The notes: generated by a model not told the origin, from the letters alone. Counted from the stretch's first letter, positions 25,874-35,077 are shown. The stretch is DNA of 64,000 bases from Amycolatopsis palatopharyngis (GCF_003385185.1 NZ_PQHZ01000018.1:51053-115052), one strand, 5' to 3'. Translations and numbers: made by a program.

Positions 25874-26668
25874 GTGGATCTCAACGCGGACCTGGCCGAA
25901 GGATTCGGCAGATGGGAACTCGGCGACGACGCGCTGCTACTGCGCACGGTGACGAGTGCGAACGTGGCCTGCGGGTTCCATGCGGGCGACCCACGGGTGA
26001 TGCGCAGGGCATGCGGACTCGCCGTCGAGAACGGTGTCGCGATCGGCGCCCATGTCGGCTACCGCGACCTCGCCGGATTCGGGCGTCGGTTCCTGGACGT
26101 CGATCCTGCGGAGTTGACCGACGAGGTGATCTACCAGATCGGCGCGCTTGCCGGGATCGCCCGGGTGTCCGGCGCCGAGGTCGGCTATGTCAAGCCGCAT
26201 GGCGCTCTGTACAACGCGATCGGCGGCAACGCGAGTCAGGCCGCGGCGGTCGTCGAGGCGGTCCGGCAGTACGACCCCGGACTCGCGGTGCTCGGGCAGA
26301 CGGGATCGGCGTGGCTGACCGCCGCCGAGGAGGCGGGTCTCGCGGTCTTTCACGAAGCCTTCGCCGATCGTGCCTATCTGCCCGACGGCAGCCTGGCCTC
26401 ACGACGGGAGCCTGGGGCCGTGCTGCACGATCCGGAACTGATCGCGCAGCGGTGTGTCCGGCTGGCCCACGGTGAGCCGATCGAAGCCGTCGACGGCAGT
26501 TGGATCACCGTGCGCGCCGACTCGGTCTGTGTACATGGGGACAACAGCCGGGCGGTGGAGATCGCGAGAGCGGTGCGGGCTCGCTTGCTCGACGCCGGTG
26601 TGCGACTGGCCGCGTTCCTGCCGGCCGGGGGAGAGGCGATCAGTGATGCGCGTACTCCGTTGCGCTGA
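25874..26668 (+). CDS. pxpA: 5-oxoprolinase subunit A (LamB/YcsF family)
   Basis: The 264-residue LamB/YcsF protein, with subunits B and C, hydrolyses 5-oxoproline to glutamate using ATP. Diagnostic segments are VDLNADLAEGFG at the N-terminus, TSANVACGFHAGDP near 30-45, IGAHVGYRDLAGFGRR near 57-72 and VKPHGALYNAI near 103-113. The start is GTG 25874 with the very strong ribosome site AGGAGGAGG at 25861-25869. Its 3' end overlaps pxpB by 23 bases, so the three subunits are tightly coupled. Confidence 0.92.
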   Translation: MDLNADLAEGFGRWELGDDALLLRTVTSANVACGFHAGDPRVMRRACGLAVENGVAIGAHVGYRDLAGFGRRFLDVDPAELTDEVIYQIGALAGIARVSGAEVGYVKPHGALYNAIGGNASQAAAVVEAVRQYDPGLAVLGQTGSAWLTAAEEAGLAVFHEAFADRAYLPDGSLASRREPGAVLHDPELIAQRCVRLAHGEPIEAVDGSWITVRADSVCVHGDNSRAVEIARAVRARLLDAGVRLAAFLPAGGEAISDARTPLR

Positions 26669-27257
26669 TTCGGGGTTGCTCGTCGAACTCGGTGACACGG
26701 ACACCGTGCGTGCCCTGCACGCGGCGCTGGTCGAGGAGTTGCCGGAGGGCGTGACCGACCTGGTACCCGCCGCACGAACGTTGTTGCTGCGCGTGGACCC
26801 GTCGCATGCGGATCTGGCGGAGGTCGAACGCTCGGTCCGGTCTACCCCGTTCGGGGACGGAAAGCGTCACGAGCCGGAACTGCTGCGGGTTCCCGTGCGC
26901 TATGACGGCGTCGACCTGCCGGACGTCGCCCGGCTCACCGGCCTGAGCGAACGGCAGGTCGTCGCCGAGCACACCGGTACCGAGTGGACGGTGAGCTTCG
27001 GCGGTTTCGCACCCGGTTTCGGCTATCTGACAGGCGGTTCCGCCCGGCTCGCGGTGCCTCGGCGAGGCGAGTCGCGCACGAGGGTGCCGCCGGGCGCCGT
27101 GGCGCTCGCGGGGGAGTTCAGCGGGATCTATCCGCGTGAGTCGCCCGGGGGCTGGCAGCTCATCGGCCGTACCGAGCTCGAGATCTGGAACGCCGATCGG
27201 GAGCCGCCCGCGCTGTTGCGTCCCGGCGTACGGGTTCGCTTCGTGGAAGTGGTGTGA
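26646..27257 (+). CDS. pxpB: 5-oxoprolinase subunit B (KipI-like)
   Basis: The 203-residue protein is of the allophanate-hydrolase subunit 1/KipI family. It begins MRVLRCADSGLLVELGD and contains WTVSFGGFAPGFGYLTG and the PRRGESRTRVPPGAVALAG motif with YPRESPGGWQLIG, typical of this group. The start is ATG 26646 (a GTG one codon earlier is also possible). It ends in a GTGA overlap with subunit C at 27254-27257. The partner genes on both sides make oxoprolinase, not urea amidolyase, the expected function. Confidence 0.91.
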   Translation: MRVLRCADSGLLVELGDTDTVRALHAALVEELPEGVTDLVPAARTLLLRVDPSHADLAEVERSVRSTPFGDGKRHEPELLRVPVRYDGVDLPDVARLTGLSERQVVAEHTGTEWTVSFGGFAPGFGYLTGGSARLAVPRRGESRTRVPPGAVALAGEFSGIYPRESPGGWQLIGRTELEIWNADREPPALLRPGVRVRFVEVV

Positions 27258-28129
27258 ACCTGATGGGGAACGCCCTCGAGGTGATCGAGACAGGTCCACT
27301 GGCGACAGTGCAGGATCTGGGCCGCAGCGGTTACGCGGACATGGGGGTGGGTACTTCCGGCGCGGCTGACCGCGGCTCGTTCCGGCTCGCGAACAGGCTG
27401 GTGGGCAACCAGGAAGCGGCGGCTGCCGTGGAGGTGACCTTCGGTGGTCTCGTGGTGCGCGCCCGCCACGACGTCACCGTGGCCGTGACCGGAGCAAGTT
27501 GTCCGGTCACAGTGGACGATCGTGTCGAAGCGATCAACTCGCTGCTGCGGCTGAGGGCGGGAGCGGTACTCCGGCTGGGTCCACCAGTTCGCGGTCTGCG
27601 CAGTTACCTCGCGGTGCGCGGGGGAATCGACGTACGGCCGGTGCTGGGATCGCGGGCGACCGACCTGCTTTCCGGGCTGGGTCCCGAGTGCCTGCGTCCT
27701 GGTGTTCTGCTGCCCATCGAGACTCCGACGGGACCGTTGCCGGCGATCGGTTTCGCGCCGGTGGCGAACCTGCCCGAGGACGACCTGATCCTCACCGTGG
27801 TGCCGGGACCACGTGACGACTGGTTCGAACGTTCGGCATTGGTAACTCTGCTGAGCGAGCCGTACACCGTGACCCCGGAGAGCAATCGCATCGGTATCCG
27901 CCTCGACGGGCCCGCTCTGATTCGCACCAACGACGCGGAGTTGCCCAGCGAGGGAATGGTGGCGGGTGCACTGCAGGTTCCGCCGTCCGGCCGGCTGACC
28001 CTCTTTCTCGCCGATCACCCGGTGACCGGCGGTTACCCGGTGGTCGCCGTCGTCGTGGCCACGGACGTGGACAAGGCGGCACAGGCACGGCCTGGCATGC
28101 GAATCCGGTTCAGCGGGACCCGGAACTGA
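27254..28129 (+). CDS. pxpC: 5-oxoprolinase subunit C (KipA-like)
   Basis: The 291-residue biotin-dependent-carboxyltransferase-like (allophanate hydrolase subunit 2/KipA) protein starts NALEVIETGPLATVQDLGR and has the GVGTSGAADRGSFRLANRLVGN motif and SYLAVRGGIDV. It completes the PxpABC complex. The start is the GTG in the GTGA overlap (27254); an ATG at 27263 is an alternative. A 24-base operator-like element follows, 28 bases after its stop. Confidence 0.91.
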   Translation: MNLMGNALEVIETGPLATVQDLGRSGYADMGVGTSGAADRGSFRLANRLVGNQEAAAAVEVTFGGLVVRARHDVTVAVTGASCPVTVDDRVEAINSLLRLRAGAVLRLGPPVRGLRSYLAVRGGIDVRPVLGSRATDLLSGLGPECLRPGVLLPIETPTGPLPAIGFAPVANLPEDDLILTVVPGPRDDWFERSALVTLLSEPYTVTPESNRIGIRLDGPALIRTNDAELPSEGMVAGALQVPPSGRLTLFLADHPVTGGYPVVAVVVATDVDKAAQARPGMRIRFSGTRN

Positions 28130-28156
28130 CAGTGGACGACAAAATCGTTGCACAAG

Positions 28157-28180
28157 GGTCTTGCAGGATTGTTGAACAAT
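28157..28180. promoter_or_regulatory. Operator-like element B of the pxp cluster
   Basis: GGTCTTGCAGG (28157-28167) plus ATTGTT-G-AACAAT (28168-28180) matches element A except for the central base. It lies 41 bases before the NRAMP-like start, so this gene probably has its own promoter under the same regulator. Confidence 0.7.
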
Positions 28181-28220
28181 TCGATACTTTGCTCTTTCAC
28201 GCCACGCGATCGGAGTGACA

Positions 28221-29498
28221 ATGACCGAGAAGCTCAACAGCGGCGATCCGTCGGAAGCTCCTCAGACAACGCCCGCGCCGGAAGCGGCGGCGGGTACGGG
28301 CACAGTGGTGCAGGGCGCCAAGCGAGGCACCCTGCTCGGCGCTGTCTTCCTGATGGCCACCAGCGCCATCGGGCCGGGCTTCATCGCGCAGACGACGACG
28401 TTCACCGTGCAGTTGGGGGCGGCGTTCGCGTTCGCGATCCTGTTGTCGATCATCATCGACATCGCGGTTCAGCTCAACGTCTGGCGGGTCATCGGAATCT
28501 CCGGCTTGCGGGCGCAGGAACTGGGCAACCGCGTGCTGCCGGGTCTCGGCGTACTGATGGCCGTGCTCGTCGTGTTCGGCGGACTGGTCTTCAACATCGG
28601 CAACGTCGCCGGTGCGTCACTCGGCCTCGATGCGCTGCTGGGGCTGGACGTCAAGATCGGCGGTGCCGTGTCCGCGGCTATCGCGATCGGCATCTTCCTG
28701 AGCAGGCGAGCGGGGATCGCGATGGATCGCATCGTGGTCGTCCTCGGCGTCGTCATGGTCGTTCTGACGCTGTACGTCGCGATCGTCTCCAGCCCACCCG
28801 TCGGCGAGGCGATGCGCCAAGCCGTCATTCCCGACGACATCAACTTCCTCGTCATCACAACGCTGATCGGCGGGACGGTCGGCGGATACATCACCTACGC
28901 GGGCGCCCACCGTCTCGTGGACGCCGGAATCACCGGCCCTGAGCAGATTCGGGACGTGAGCCGTAGCGCGGTGGTTTCGTTGCTGGTCACCGGAGTCATG
29001 CGTGCCGTGCTGTTCCTGGCGATTCTCGGAGTCGTCGTCGGCGGTGTCACGCTCACCGGGGAGAACCCCGCGGCGCAGGCTTTCGAGTCGGCGGCCGGCG
29101 AGGTCGGCCTGCGGATCTTCGGCATGATTCTCTGGGGCGCGGGCATCACGTCCGTCGTCGGTGCCTCCTACACCTCGGTGTCGTTCATCGTCAGCTTCTC
29201 GCCGGCACTCAAACGGCGGCAGAACTGGCTCGTGGTCGGCTTCATCGCGGTCGCCGTGACGGTCTTCCTGATCGTCGACCAGGCGCCGACGAAACTGCTG
29301 ATCCTCGCCGGTGCGCTCAACGGCCTGATCCTGCCGGTCGGCTTCGGTGTGCTGATGTACGTCGCCTATCGCCGCAGGGACCTGCTCCGCGGCTACCGCT
29401 ATCCGCGCTGGCTACTGGTGATCGGCACGGCTGCCTGGTTGCTGACGCTGTACCTGGGCTGGAGCGCCCTCAGCGGAATCGCGAAGCTCTGGAGCTGA
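28221..29498 (+). CDS. NRAMP-family transporter of the 5-oxoproline cluster (YcsG-like)
   Basis: The 425-residue membrane protein has about 11 helices and resembles divergent NRAMP members: TSAIGPGFIAQTTTF in helix 1, where metal-transporting NRAMPs usually have a D-P-G-N motif, and GGYITYAGAHRLVDAG near helix 6. The Asp-Asn metal ligands of true Mn/Fe NRAMPs are missing, so organic-substrate transport is plausible. Bacillus ycsG, an NRAMP homologue, also sits beside ycsF (pxpA) and kipIA, so the synteny supports a role in 5-oxoproline uptake. The start is ATG 28221 after CGGAG. Confidence 0.78.
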   Translation: MTEKLNSGDPSEAPQTTPAPEAAAGTGTVVQGAKRGTLLGAVFLMATSAIGPGFIAQTTTFTVQLGAAFAFAILLSIIIDIAVQLNVWRVIGISGLRAQELGNRVLPGLGVLMAVLVVFGGLVFNIGNVAGASLGLDALLGLDVKIGGAVSAAIAIGIFLSRRAGIAMDRIVVVLGVVMVVLTLYVAIVSSPPVGEAMRQAVIPDDINFLVITTLIGGTVGGYITYAGAHRLVDAGITGPEQIRDVSRSAVVSLLVTGVMRAVLFLAILGVVVGGVTLTGENPAAQAFESAAGEVGLRIFGMILWGAGITSVVGASYTSVSFIVSFSPALKRRQNWLVVGFIAVAVTVFLIVDQAPTKLLILAGALNGLILPVGFGVLMYVAYRRRDLLRGYRYPRWLLVIGTAAWLLTLYLGWSALSGIAKLWS

Positions 29499-29523
29499 TC
29501 CCATGCGCGACAAGAAGCGAACT

Positions 29524-29541
29524 CTGTCATCTCACTGACAG
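29524..29541. promoter_or_regulatory. Crp-like palindrome upstream of the Crp/Fnr gene
   Basis: CTGTCA (29524-29529) and TGACAG (29536-29541) form an exact inverted repeat with a 6-base spacer, i.e. TGTCA-N6-TGACA inside. The layout equals a Crp/Fnr-type site (TGTGA-N6-TCACA). It lies 51 bases before the regulator start and also 25 bases after the NRAMP stop, so a terminator is the alternative. TCTTTCT follows. Confidence 0.5.
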
Positions 29542-29592
29542 TCTTTCTGGCCGGAATGCGCCGAACGGCGGTTTCCCTGGCACGATGAGGAC

Positions 29593-30327
29593 ATGGCTTT
29601 GTCAAGACTGCCGGGTGCTGCGATGGAGCAGACGATACGGCTGCTCGGATCGGGAAGACCGGCGGAGGACGCGATCCGCCAGGCAGCCTGGGTGGCGCGC
29701 TGCGTCGGCAGGGGGGATACGGCCCCGTTGAGCCAGGACGACGTCAGCGCACTCGCCGCCACCTTGCACAGCCGGACCTATGAGCGTGGCGAAGTGCTGT
29801 TCCGTGGTGGTGCGGCCACCGAGGGCGTATGGATCGTGCAGCGTGGCCGGGTGGAGCTTTCGGCCGGTTCGGGCAGGCGCCGCGCGGTGGTTCAGGTACT
29901 TCGGCCGGGTGATGTCGATGGCGATATCCAGCACCTGCTGGACATGCCCTTTCCGTACACCGCCAGAGCCGTGGACGATTCGGTCGTGCTGTCCCTGACG
30001 GTCGAGGGGTTCGAACAGCTCCTGTCCGAAAGCAGGCTCGCGCGCCGGTGGCTCTCCAGCGTGGCGCAACGGCTGGCGACGAGTCAGGGCCGGATCATCG
30101 GCTTGCTCGGCCGTTCCCTGACCGCACAGGTCGCCCGTCTGCTGCTGGACGAGGCCGTGGACGAGGACGTGCTCCTGCCGCAACGCACCCTCGCCGCGAT
30201 GCTCGGCGTGCAGCGGCCCTCACTGAACAAGATCCTCAAGGACTTCGAGCGGCGGGGGCTGATCTCCGTGGGTTACGCCGCGATCCACCTCGTCGACTCC
30301 TCGGCGCTGCTCGACACGGCAGAGTGA
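29593..30327 (+). CDS. Crp/Fnr-family transcriptional regulator
   Basis: The 244-residue regulator has an N-terminal cyclic-nucleotide-binding-like beta-roll (about 45-150, including RTYERGEVLFRGGAATEGVWIVQRG in parts) and a C-terminal HTH_Crp (LPQRTLAAMLGVQRPSLNKIL). There is no cluster of N-terminal cysteines, so it is not an Fnr-type iron-sulfur sensor. The effector pocket lacks the RxxGE-A-R-T/S of cAMP binders as far as I can see, so the ligand is open. It is followed after 4 bases by a Cys-rich small protein gene. Confidence 0.85.
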   Translation: MALSRLPGAAMEQTIRLLGSGRPAEDAIRQAAWVARCVGRGDTAPLSQDDVSALAATLHSRTYERGEVLFRGGAATEGVWIVQRGRVELSAGSGRRRAVVQVLRPGDVDGDIQHLLDMPFPYTARAVDDSVVLSLTVEGFEQLLSESRLARRWLSSVAQRLATSQGRIIGLLGRSLTAQVARLLLDEAVDEDVLLPQRTLAAMLGVQRPSLNKILKDFERRGLISVGYAAIHLVDSSALLDTAE

Positions 30328-30331
30328 GTCC

Positions 30332-30775
30332 ATGCGCTCGAATGCGGAGGTGAGGACCGTGCCGCTGCACAGAGTGGTGCTGGTGCGGCAGTGGGACCAG
30401 CAGATGGGCGGTTCGGGCTGCTGCGGCAGGCTGGACAGTGAGGCGCTGGGCACGCTGGGCGGGAACGGCGAAGATCCGTACGCGCACTGCCGTAGCGATA
30501 TGGAGCGGGTCGGCGCCGTGTACCGGGCGCTGCGTGAGCGGTACACGGAGGACGAGTTGGAGCTCGTCGTCGTGGATCCGCGCAACACGGCGTGGGTACT
30601 GCCCGCGATCTGGCGAGACGCGCGACGGCGCGGCTTGTCCATCCCAGCGGCGTTGCGCCAGTGCAACGCCGCGACCTCGGCCTGCGCACTGGTGTGCGAT
30701 GGTCTCGTCCTGGTCCGTGACGCGGAACCGGCGCAGGCACTGGCCGCCGTCGAGGCGGACCTCGCGCGCCGGTGA
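30332..30775 (+). CDS. Conserved actinobacterial protein with CC motif, Crp-operon partner
   Basis: The 147-residue protein has MGGSGCCGRLDSEAL near 24-38, then AHCRSDMERVGAVYRALRERY, and an alternating beta/alpha pattern (LELVVVDPRNTAWVLPAIW, LSIPAALRQCNAATSA) that recalls a thioredoxin-like or rhodanese-sized fold. I do not recognise a named family. The Cys pair and its position between a Crp-type regulator and a VKOR-like gene (stop only 6 bases from the convergent stop) suggest redox chemistry or sensing. This is inference. Confidence 0.6.
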   Translation: MRSNAEVRTVPLHRVVLVRQWDQQMGGSGCCGRLDSEALGTLGGNGEDPYAHCRSDMERVGAVYRALRERYTEDELELVVVDPRNTAWVLPAIWRDARRRGLSIPAALRQCNAATSACALVCDGLVLVRDAEPAQALAAVEADLARR

Positions 30776-30781
30776 ACCGGG

Positions 30782-31300
30782 TCAGCCCGAAGCGAGCTCG
30801 CGGCGGCGAAGTGCGTCCGGGACGGTGAGCGGCACCGTGGCCAGGTGCGCCGCGCTGGCGAGAGTGCACCAGAAGCACAACCTGCGGTGAGTCTGCAACT
30901 GCTCGACGAACAGCAGAGCCGCGCCGGTCGCGTCGCCCGCGGCCTTCACCGCTGTCAGCACCCGCAGGAACCGAGGGCGCTGGGTGCCTGCTCCGCCGAG
31001 CGCGGCCAGCGCGGCAGTGGCCGCGGCACTGGCGGCGCCGGCCACACCGTCCGGAGTGTGGCCGAGGACGTAGGCCTCACCGGATGCGTCCACGGTGTCG
31101 GAGTCGAAGAGCGACAGTGGTGGATCCGGTAGGTGGCGGAGCAGCCCGAGCTGATAGCAGCTCACCACACCCAACGCCGCTGTAGCGGTCAGCGCGGCGG
31201 CCACCGTGGCCCGCTGCCTGGTCAGTCCGGAACCGGCGCCGAGGCGGAACTGCCTGCTCAGCGATTCCGCCTCGGGGGTGCTCTGCCTGCCTACGCGCAT
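30782..31300 (-). CDS. VKOR-like integral membrane protein
   Basis: The 172-residue protein has about four helices and resembles actinobacterial vitamin K epoxide reductase-family proteins: VVSCYQLGLLRHLPDPPLSLF after helix 1, the SGEAYVLGHTPDGVAG stretch, and a C-terminal CFWC (CxxC) active site within RLCFWCTLASA. The usual N-terminal loop Cys pair of full VKOR is not evident, although one Cys lies in CYQLG. It may reoxidise a thiol partner or quinone. The start is ATG 31300 with GAGGAGGG upstream. The frame is open further 5' but crosses a repeat-rich intergenic region. Confidence 0.72.
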   Translation of the reverse strand: MRVGRQSTPEAESLSRQFRLGAGSGLTRQRATVAAALTATAALGVVSCYQLGLLRHLPDPPLSLFDSDTVDASGEAYVLGHTPDGVAGAASAAATAALAALGGAGTQRPRFLRVLTAVKAAGDATGAALLFVEQLQTHRRLCFWCTLASAAHLATVPLTVPDALRRRELASG

Positions 31301-31470
31301 GGGATCGTTGCCCTCCTCGTCGTCGGGTATCCGCCCCGGGTACCCCGCCCGCCGAGTGGTATTCCCCGGCGGTAACAGGATCAGCGCGTGAAGCTGTCTC
31401 CCGATCCGACCATGACTCCCGTGCTGAACGCCGGTTACGAGACCGAGGGTGCCGCCGGGGGCCCACCGGT

Positions 31471-31546
31471 GGTGGCATTGGGGACGTTGGAGTTCCCGAA
31501 TGCCACATTGGGGACGTTGAAGTACCCGAATGCCACATTGGGGAAC
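31471..31546. repeat. 30-bp tandem repeat, about 2.5 units
   Basis: Units at 31471-31500 and 31501-31530 share GGCATTGGGGACGTTG or CACATTGGGGACGTTG plus CCCGAA, and a partial third unit (31531-31546) begins TGCCACATTGGGGA. The period is exactly 30 bases with no spacers. It ends three bases before the stop of the minus-strand NTF2-like gene, in the roughly 250-base gap after the VKOR-like start. Confidence 0.85.
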
Positions 31547-31548
31547 TT

Positions 31549-31983
31549 TCAGGAGCTGAGCACCTGGGTGTTCTGGCCTGCGACCAGGCGCCACCTGCCT
31601 TCTTCCTTGGCCAGTACGTACAGCGGGGTGCCTTCCGGCTGTTCGGTCACCGGAGCCCCGTCACCGGTGAAGTAACGCTGACGCACCTTGACCGCGGCCA
31701 CATCGGGACGGATGAACAGCACGTGCACGACCTCGTAGGACGGCGTCAAGCCGGCCATGGCTCCGGGCAGAACCTTCGCGGTGAACTCCGAGATCTCGTC
31801 CCGGCCGGTCAGCCGCTTGCCGTGCGCGGTCGTCCAGATCGCGTCCGCCCTGAACAGGCCGACGAACTCCTCGACGAGTTCGTTCTGCTGGGCGTGCTGG
31901 AGTGCTGCCACCACCTGCTCGATGCTCTCGACCTCGGTCGAGCGGTCCTGTTCTTCGAGCTGTGTCGCGTCCATACGGACCAC
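31549..31983 (-). CDS. SgcJ/EcaC-type NTF2-like protein
   Basis: The 144-residue NTF2-like protein has EQVVAALQHAQQNELVEEFVGLFRADAIWTT in parts, HGKRLTGRDEISEFTAKVL and a C-terminal EGRWRLVAGQNT, matching the SgcJ/EcaC family often annotated as oxidoreductase without proof. No catalytic residues can be assigned. The start is 31983 or the Met at 31974. It stands alone upstream of the MsmX-type ATPase stop (32019) on the same strand, and its 3' end abuts the 30-bp repeats. Confidence 0.72.
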   Translation of the reverse strand: MVRMDATQLEEQDRSTEVESIEQVVAALQHAQQNELVEEFVGLFRADAIWTTAHGKRLTGRDEISEFTAKVLPGAMAGLTPSYEVVHVLFIRPDVAAVKVRQRYFTGDGAPVTEQPEGTPLYVLAKEEGRWRLVAGQNTQVLSS

Positions 31984-32018
31984 TATCGAACCTCGAGCTA
32001 AGTCGAGGTCAAGGCCGT

Positions 32019-33122
<1,104 letters not shown>

Positions 33123-33184
33123 GCCGCTCGCAACCTTTCCTCGATCGTGCAGGTGTGCTCTGTCTACCCGGCTGCCTTCTCGAG

Positions 33185-33224
33185 GGATAGATATAATTAA
33201 GCTACTGTCTTTACTAACCAGGCG
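33185..33224. promoter_or_regulatory. AT-rich shared promoter region between the MsmX and ROK genes
   Basis: The stretch around GATATAATTAAG and TTTACTAA is markedly AT-rich within a 113-base divergent gap. TATAAT at 33191-33196 reads as a -10 box toward the ROK gene. It is a likely promoter and operator zone for both genes, but no clear dyad was found. Confidence 0.45.
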
Positions 33225-33235
33225 AGAGGCCGATT

Positions 33236-34423
33236 ATGACGGGCGTGGGAGGCAGGGGGATTCGCAGGCACAACCTCGCCCTGTTGCTGCGGCTCATCTG
33301 CGATTCGAGTCCGGTCACGCGGGTCGAGCTGGCGGACCTCGCCGGCCTGACAAAGGTCACCGTCACGAACCTCGTCGCCGAACTGATCGACAACGGTCTT
33401 GTGCACGACCTGGGGGTGACCAGGCACGGGGGGCCGGGCAGGCCCGCGAGCCGGGTCGCACCCGATCCGCTCGGCCCCGTCGGGATCGGCTTCCAGGTGG
33501 AGGTCGATCACGTGGCGGGATGCGTGGTGGACCTCTCCGGGCGGATACGCAGGCGCGAACTGCGCCGCACGGATACCAGGTCGTTGTCGCCTGCCGAGGC
33601 GATCAGGGCTGCTCGGCCGGTGCTGCGCAGGCTCTTCGACCATGCGACCACCTCGGGCCAGCTCGTCGCCGGCATCGGCGTATCACTGCCAGCGCTGTAC
33701 TCAAGGGACAGGGACGGCCAGTTGCTGGTGCGTTCAGTACCCAATCTCGACTGGCCAGCCGTCGACGTTCGCCAACTGGTCGCCGGTGAACTCGAGGCGA
33801 TCGGCGCGCTGGGTATCGACGTGCGGCTCGGCGCGCCGGTGTTGTTCTCCGCGGACGTCGAATGCGGGCACAGCGGTGAGGACGTGCTGTACGTCGGCGG
33901 GGAGGCCGAGGTCGGCGCGGTGCTCGTCAGCGGGGGAGTTTCCCGTACCGGTGCGCTCGGCGCATTCGGGCACGTGCCCGTCCGCGCGCGCGGACGGGCG
34001 TGCGTATGCGGCCGGTCCGGCTGCCTGGAGCTGTATGCGGGCAGGTCGGCCATGGCGAGGGCGATCGGCGAGCCGGAGACCGCGCTGCCCAGGCTGCTGT
34101 CCGGCCTGGAACCCTTCGCCGACCGTCTGCACGGCGGTGATCGGGCGGCTGCCGCGGCGACGGCCGGGGCCGCGCGCGCCCTGGGCGACGCGCTCGCGGC
34201 GCCGCTGGCCGTACTCGGCCCCGCCGTGGTCGTGATTGGCGGCAGGCTGGCGGCGCTGGGTGACGCCCTGCTGGAACCGCTCGGCAAACGGATTGCCGAA
34301 CAGCACGTCAACCCGCGGTTGCGGTTGGGTACGGCACGGCCGGACACCGCGTTGCAGGGAGCCGCCTGGAGCGCCCTCGCCGGAATCGTCGACGACCCGC
34401 TCGGCTGGCTGGACGGAGCGTAG
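33236..34423 (+). CDS. ROK-family transcriptional regulator
   Basis: The 395-residue protein has an N-terminal winged helix (about 1-75: RRHNLALLLRLICDSSPVTR, then LADLAGLTKVTVTNLVAEL) followed by a ROK domain. The ROK zinc motif CxCGxxGCxE is intact as CVCGRSGCLE, and GAFGHVPV precedes it. The kinase-type ATP residues appear weak, so it is a regulator rather than a glucokinase. It probably represses the divergent MsmX-type ATPase gene in response to a sugar. It ends 3 bases before the convergent LuxR response regulator. Confidence 0.87.
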   Translation: MTGVGGRGIRRHNLALLLRLICDSSPVTRVELADLAGLTKVTVTNLVAELIDNGLVHDLGVTRHGGPGRPASRVAPDPLGPVGIGFQVEVDHVAGCVVDLSGRIRRRELRRTDTRSLSPAEAIRAARPVLRRLFDHATTSGQLVAGIGVSLPALYSRDRDGQLLVRSVPNLDWPAVDVRQLVAGELEAIGALGIDVRLGAPVLFSADVECGHSGEDVLYVGGEAEVGAVLVSGGVSRTGALGAFGHVPVRARGRACVCGRSGCLELYAGRSAMARAIGEPETALPRLLSGLEPFADRLHGGDRAAAAATAGAARALGDALAAPLAVLGPAVVVIGGRLAALGDALLEPLGKRIAEQHVNPRLRLGTARPDTALQGAAWSALAGIVDDPLGWLDGA

Positions 34424-34426
34424 GCA

Positions 34427-35077
34427 CTACCGGCCGACGATGCCCGCGTCGTGGGCGATGAGCCCGGCCTGCGTGCGGTTGAGGCAGCCGAGTTTGTCGA
34501 GCATCCGGGACACATAGCCCTTGATGGTGGCTTCCGAGAGGTGCAGCCGGCCCGCGATGTGCGCGTTCGAAAGCCCCTCCCCGATCAATGCCAGCACCTG
34601 GACTTCGCGCTCGGTCAGCGATTCGAGTAGACCTCGTGCGCGGTCGCGGGCCGGCTGCTTTTCGGTCGAGGCCGCGACCAACCGGCGAGTGGCGGCCGCC
34701 GAGAGCACGGTGTGTCCTTCAGCGGCGACGCGCACCAACCCGATCAGGTCCTCCGGAGGTGTGGACTTGACCAGGAACCCGGCAGCGCCTGCGCGCAGCG
34801 CACGCAGTACGTACTGGTCCGCGTCGAACGTCGTCAGCACCACGATGGTGGGCGGGCTTGCCATCTCGCCGATGCGCTCGATCGCCGTCAGCCCGTCGAC
34901 ACCGGGCATACGTAGATCCATGAGCACGACATCCGGGCGATGCCGGGCGACCTCCTCGACACCCGCGGCGCCGTCGTGAGCTTCGCCGACCACCTCGATG
35001 TCCTCCGCTGAGCCGAGGATCGTCCGCAGGAAGACGCACACCATCGGCTCGTCGTCGACGACGATCACTCGGATCAC
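34427..35077 (-). CDS. NarL/LuxR-type response regulator
   Basis: The 216-residue response regulator has a receiver domain with acidic pair DDE at 8-10, phospho-acceptor Asp54 in VVLMDLRMPG and the conserved Lys in FLVKSTPP. A LuxR HTH (about 148-212) contains LTEREVQVLALIGEGLSNAHIA in parts. It overlaps the histidine kinase gene by four bases (35074-35077). The divergent YceI/ABC exporter operon beyond the kinase is the likely target. Confidence 0.92.
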   Translation of the reverse strand: MIRVIVVDDEPMVCVFLRTILGSAEDIEVVGEAHDGAAGVEEVARHRPDVVLMDLRMPGVDGLTAIERIGEMASPPTIVVLTTFDADQYVLRALRAGAAGFLVKSTPPEDLIGLVRVAAEGHTVLSAAATRRLVAASTEKQPARDRARGLLESLTEREVQVLALIGEGLSNAHIAGRLHLSEATIKGYVSRMLDKLGCLNRTQAGLIAHDAGIVGR

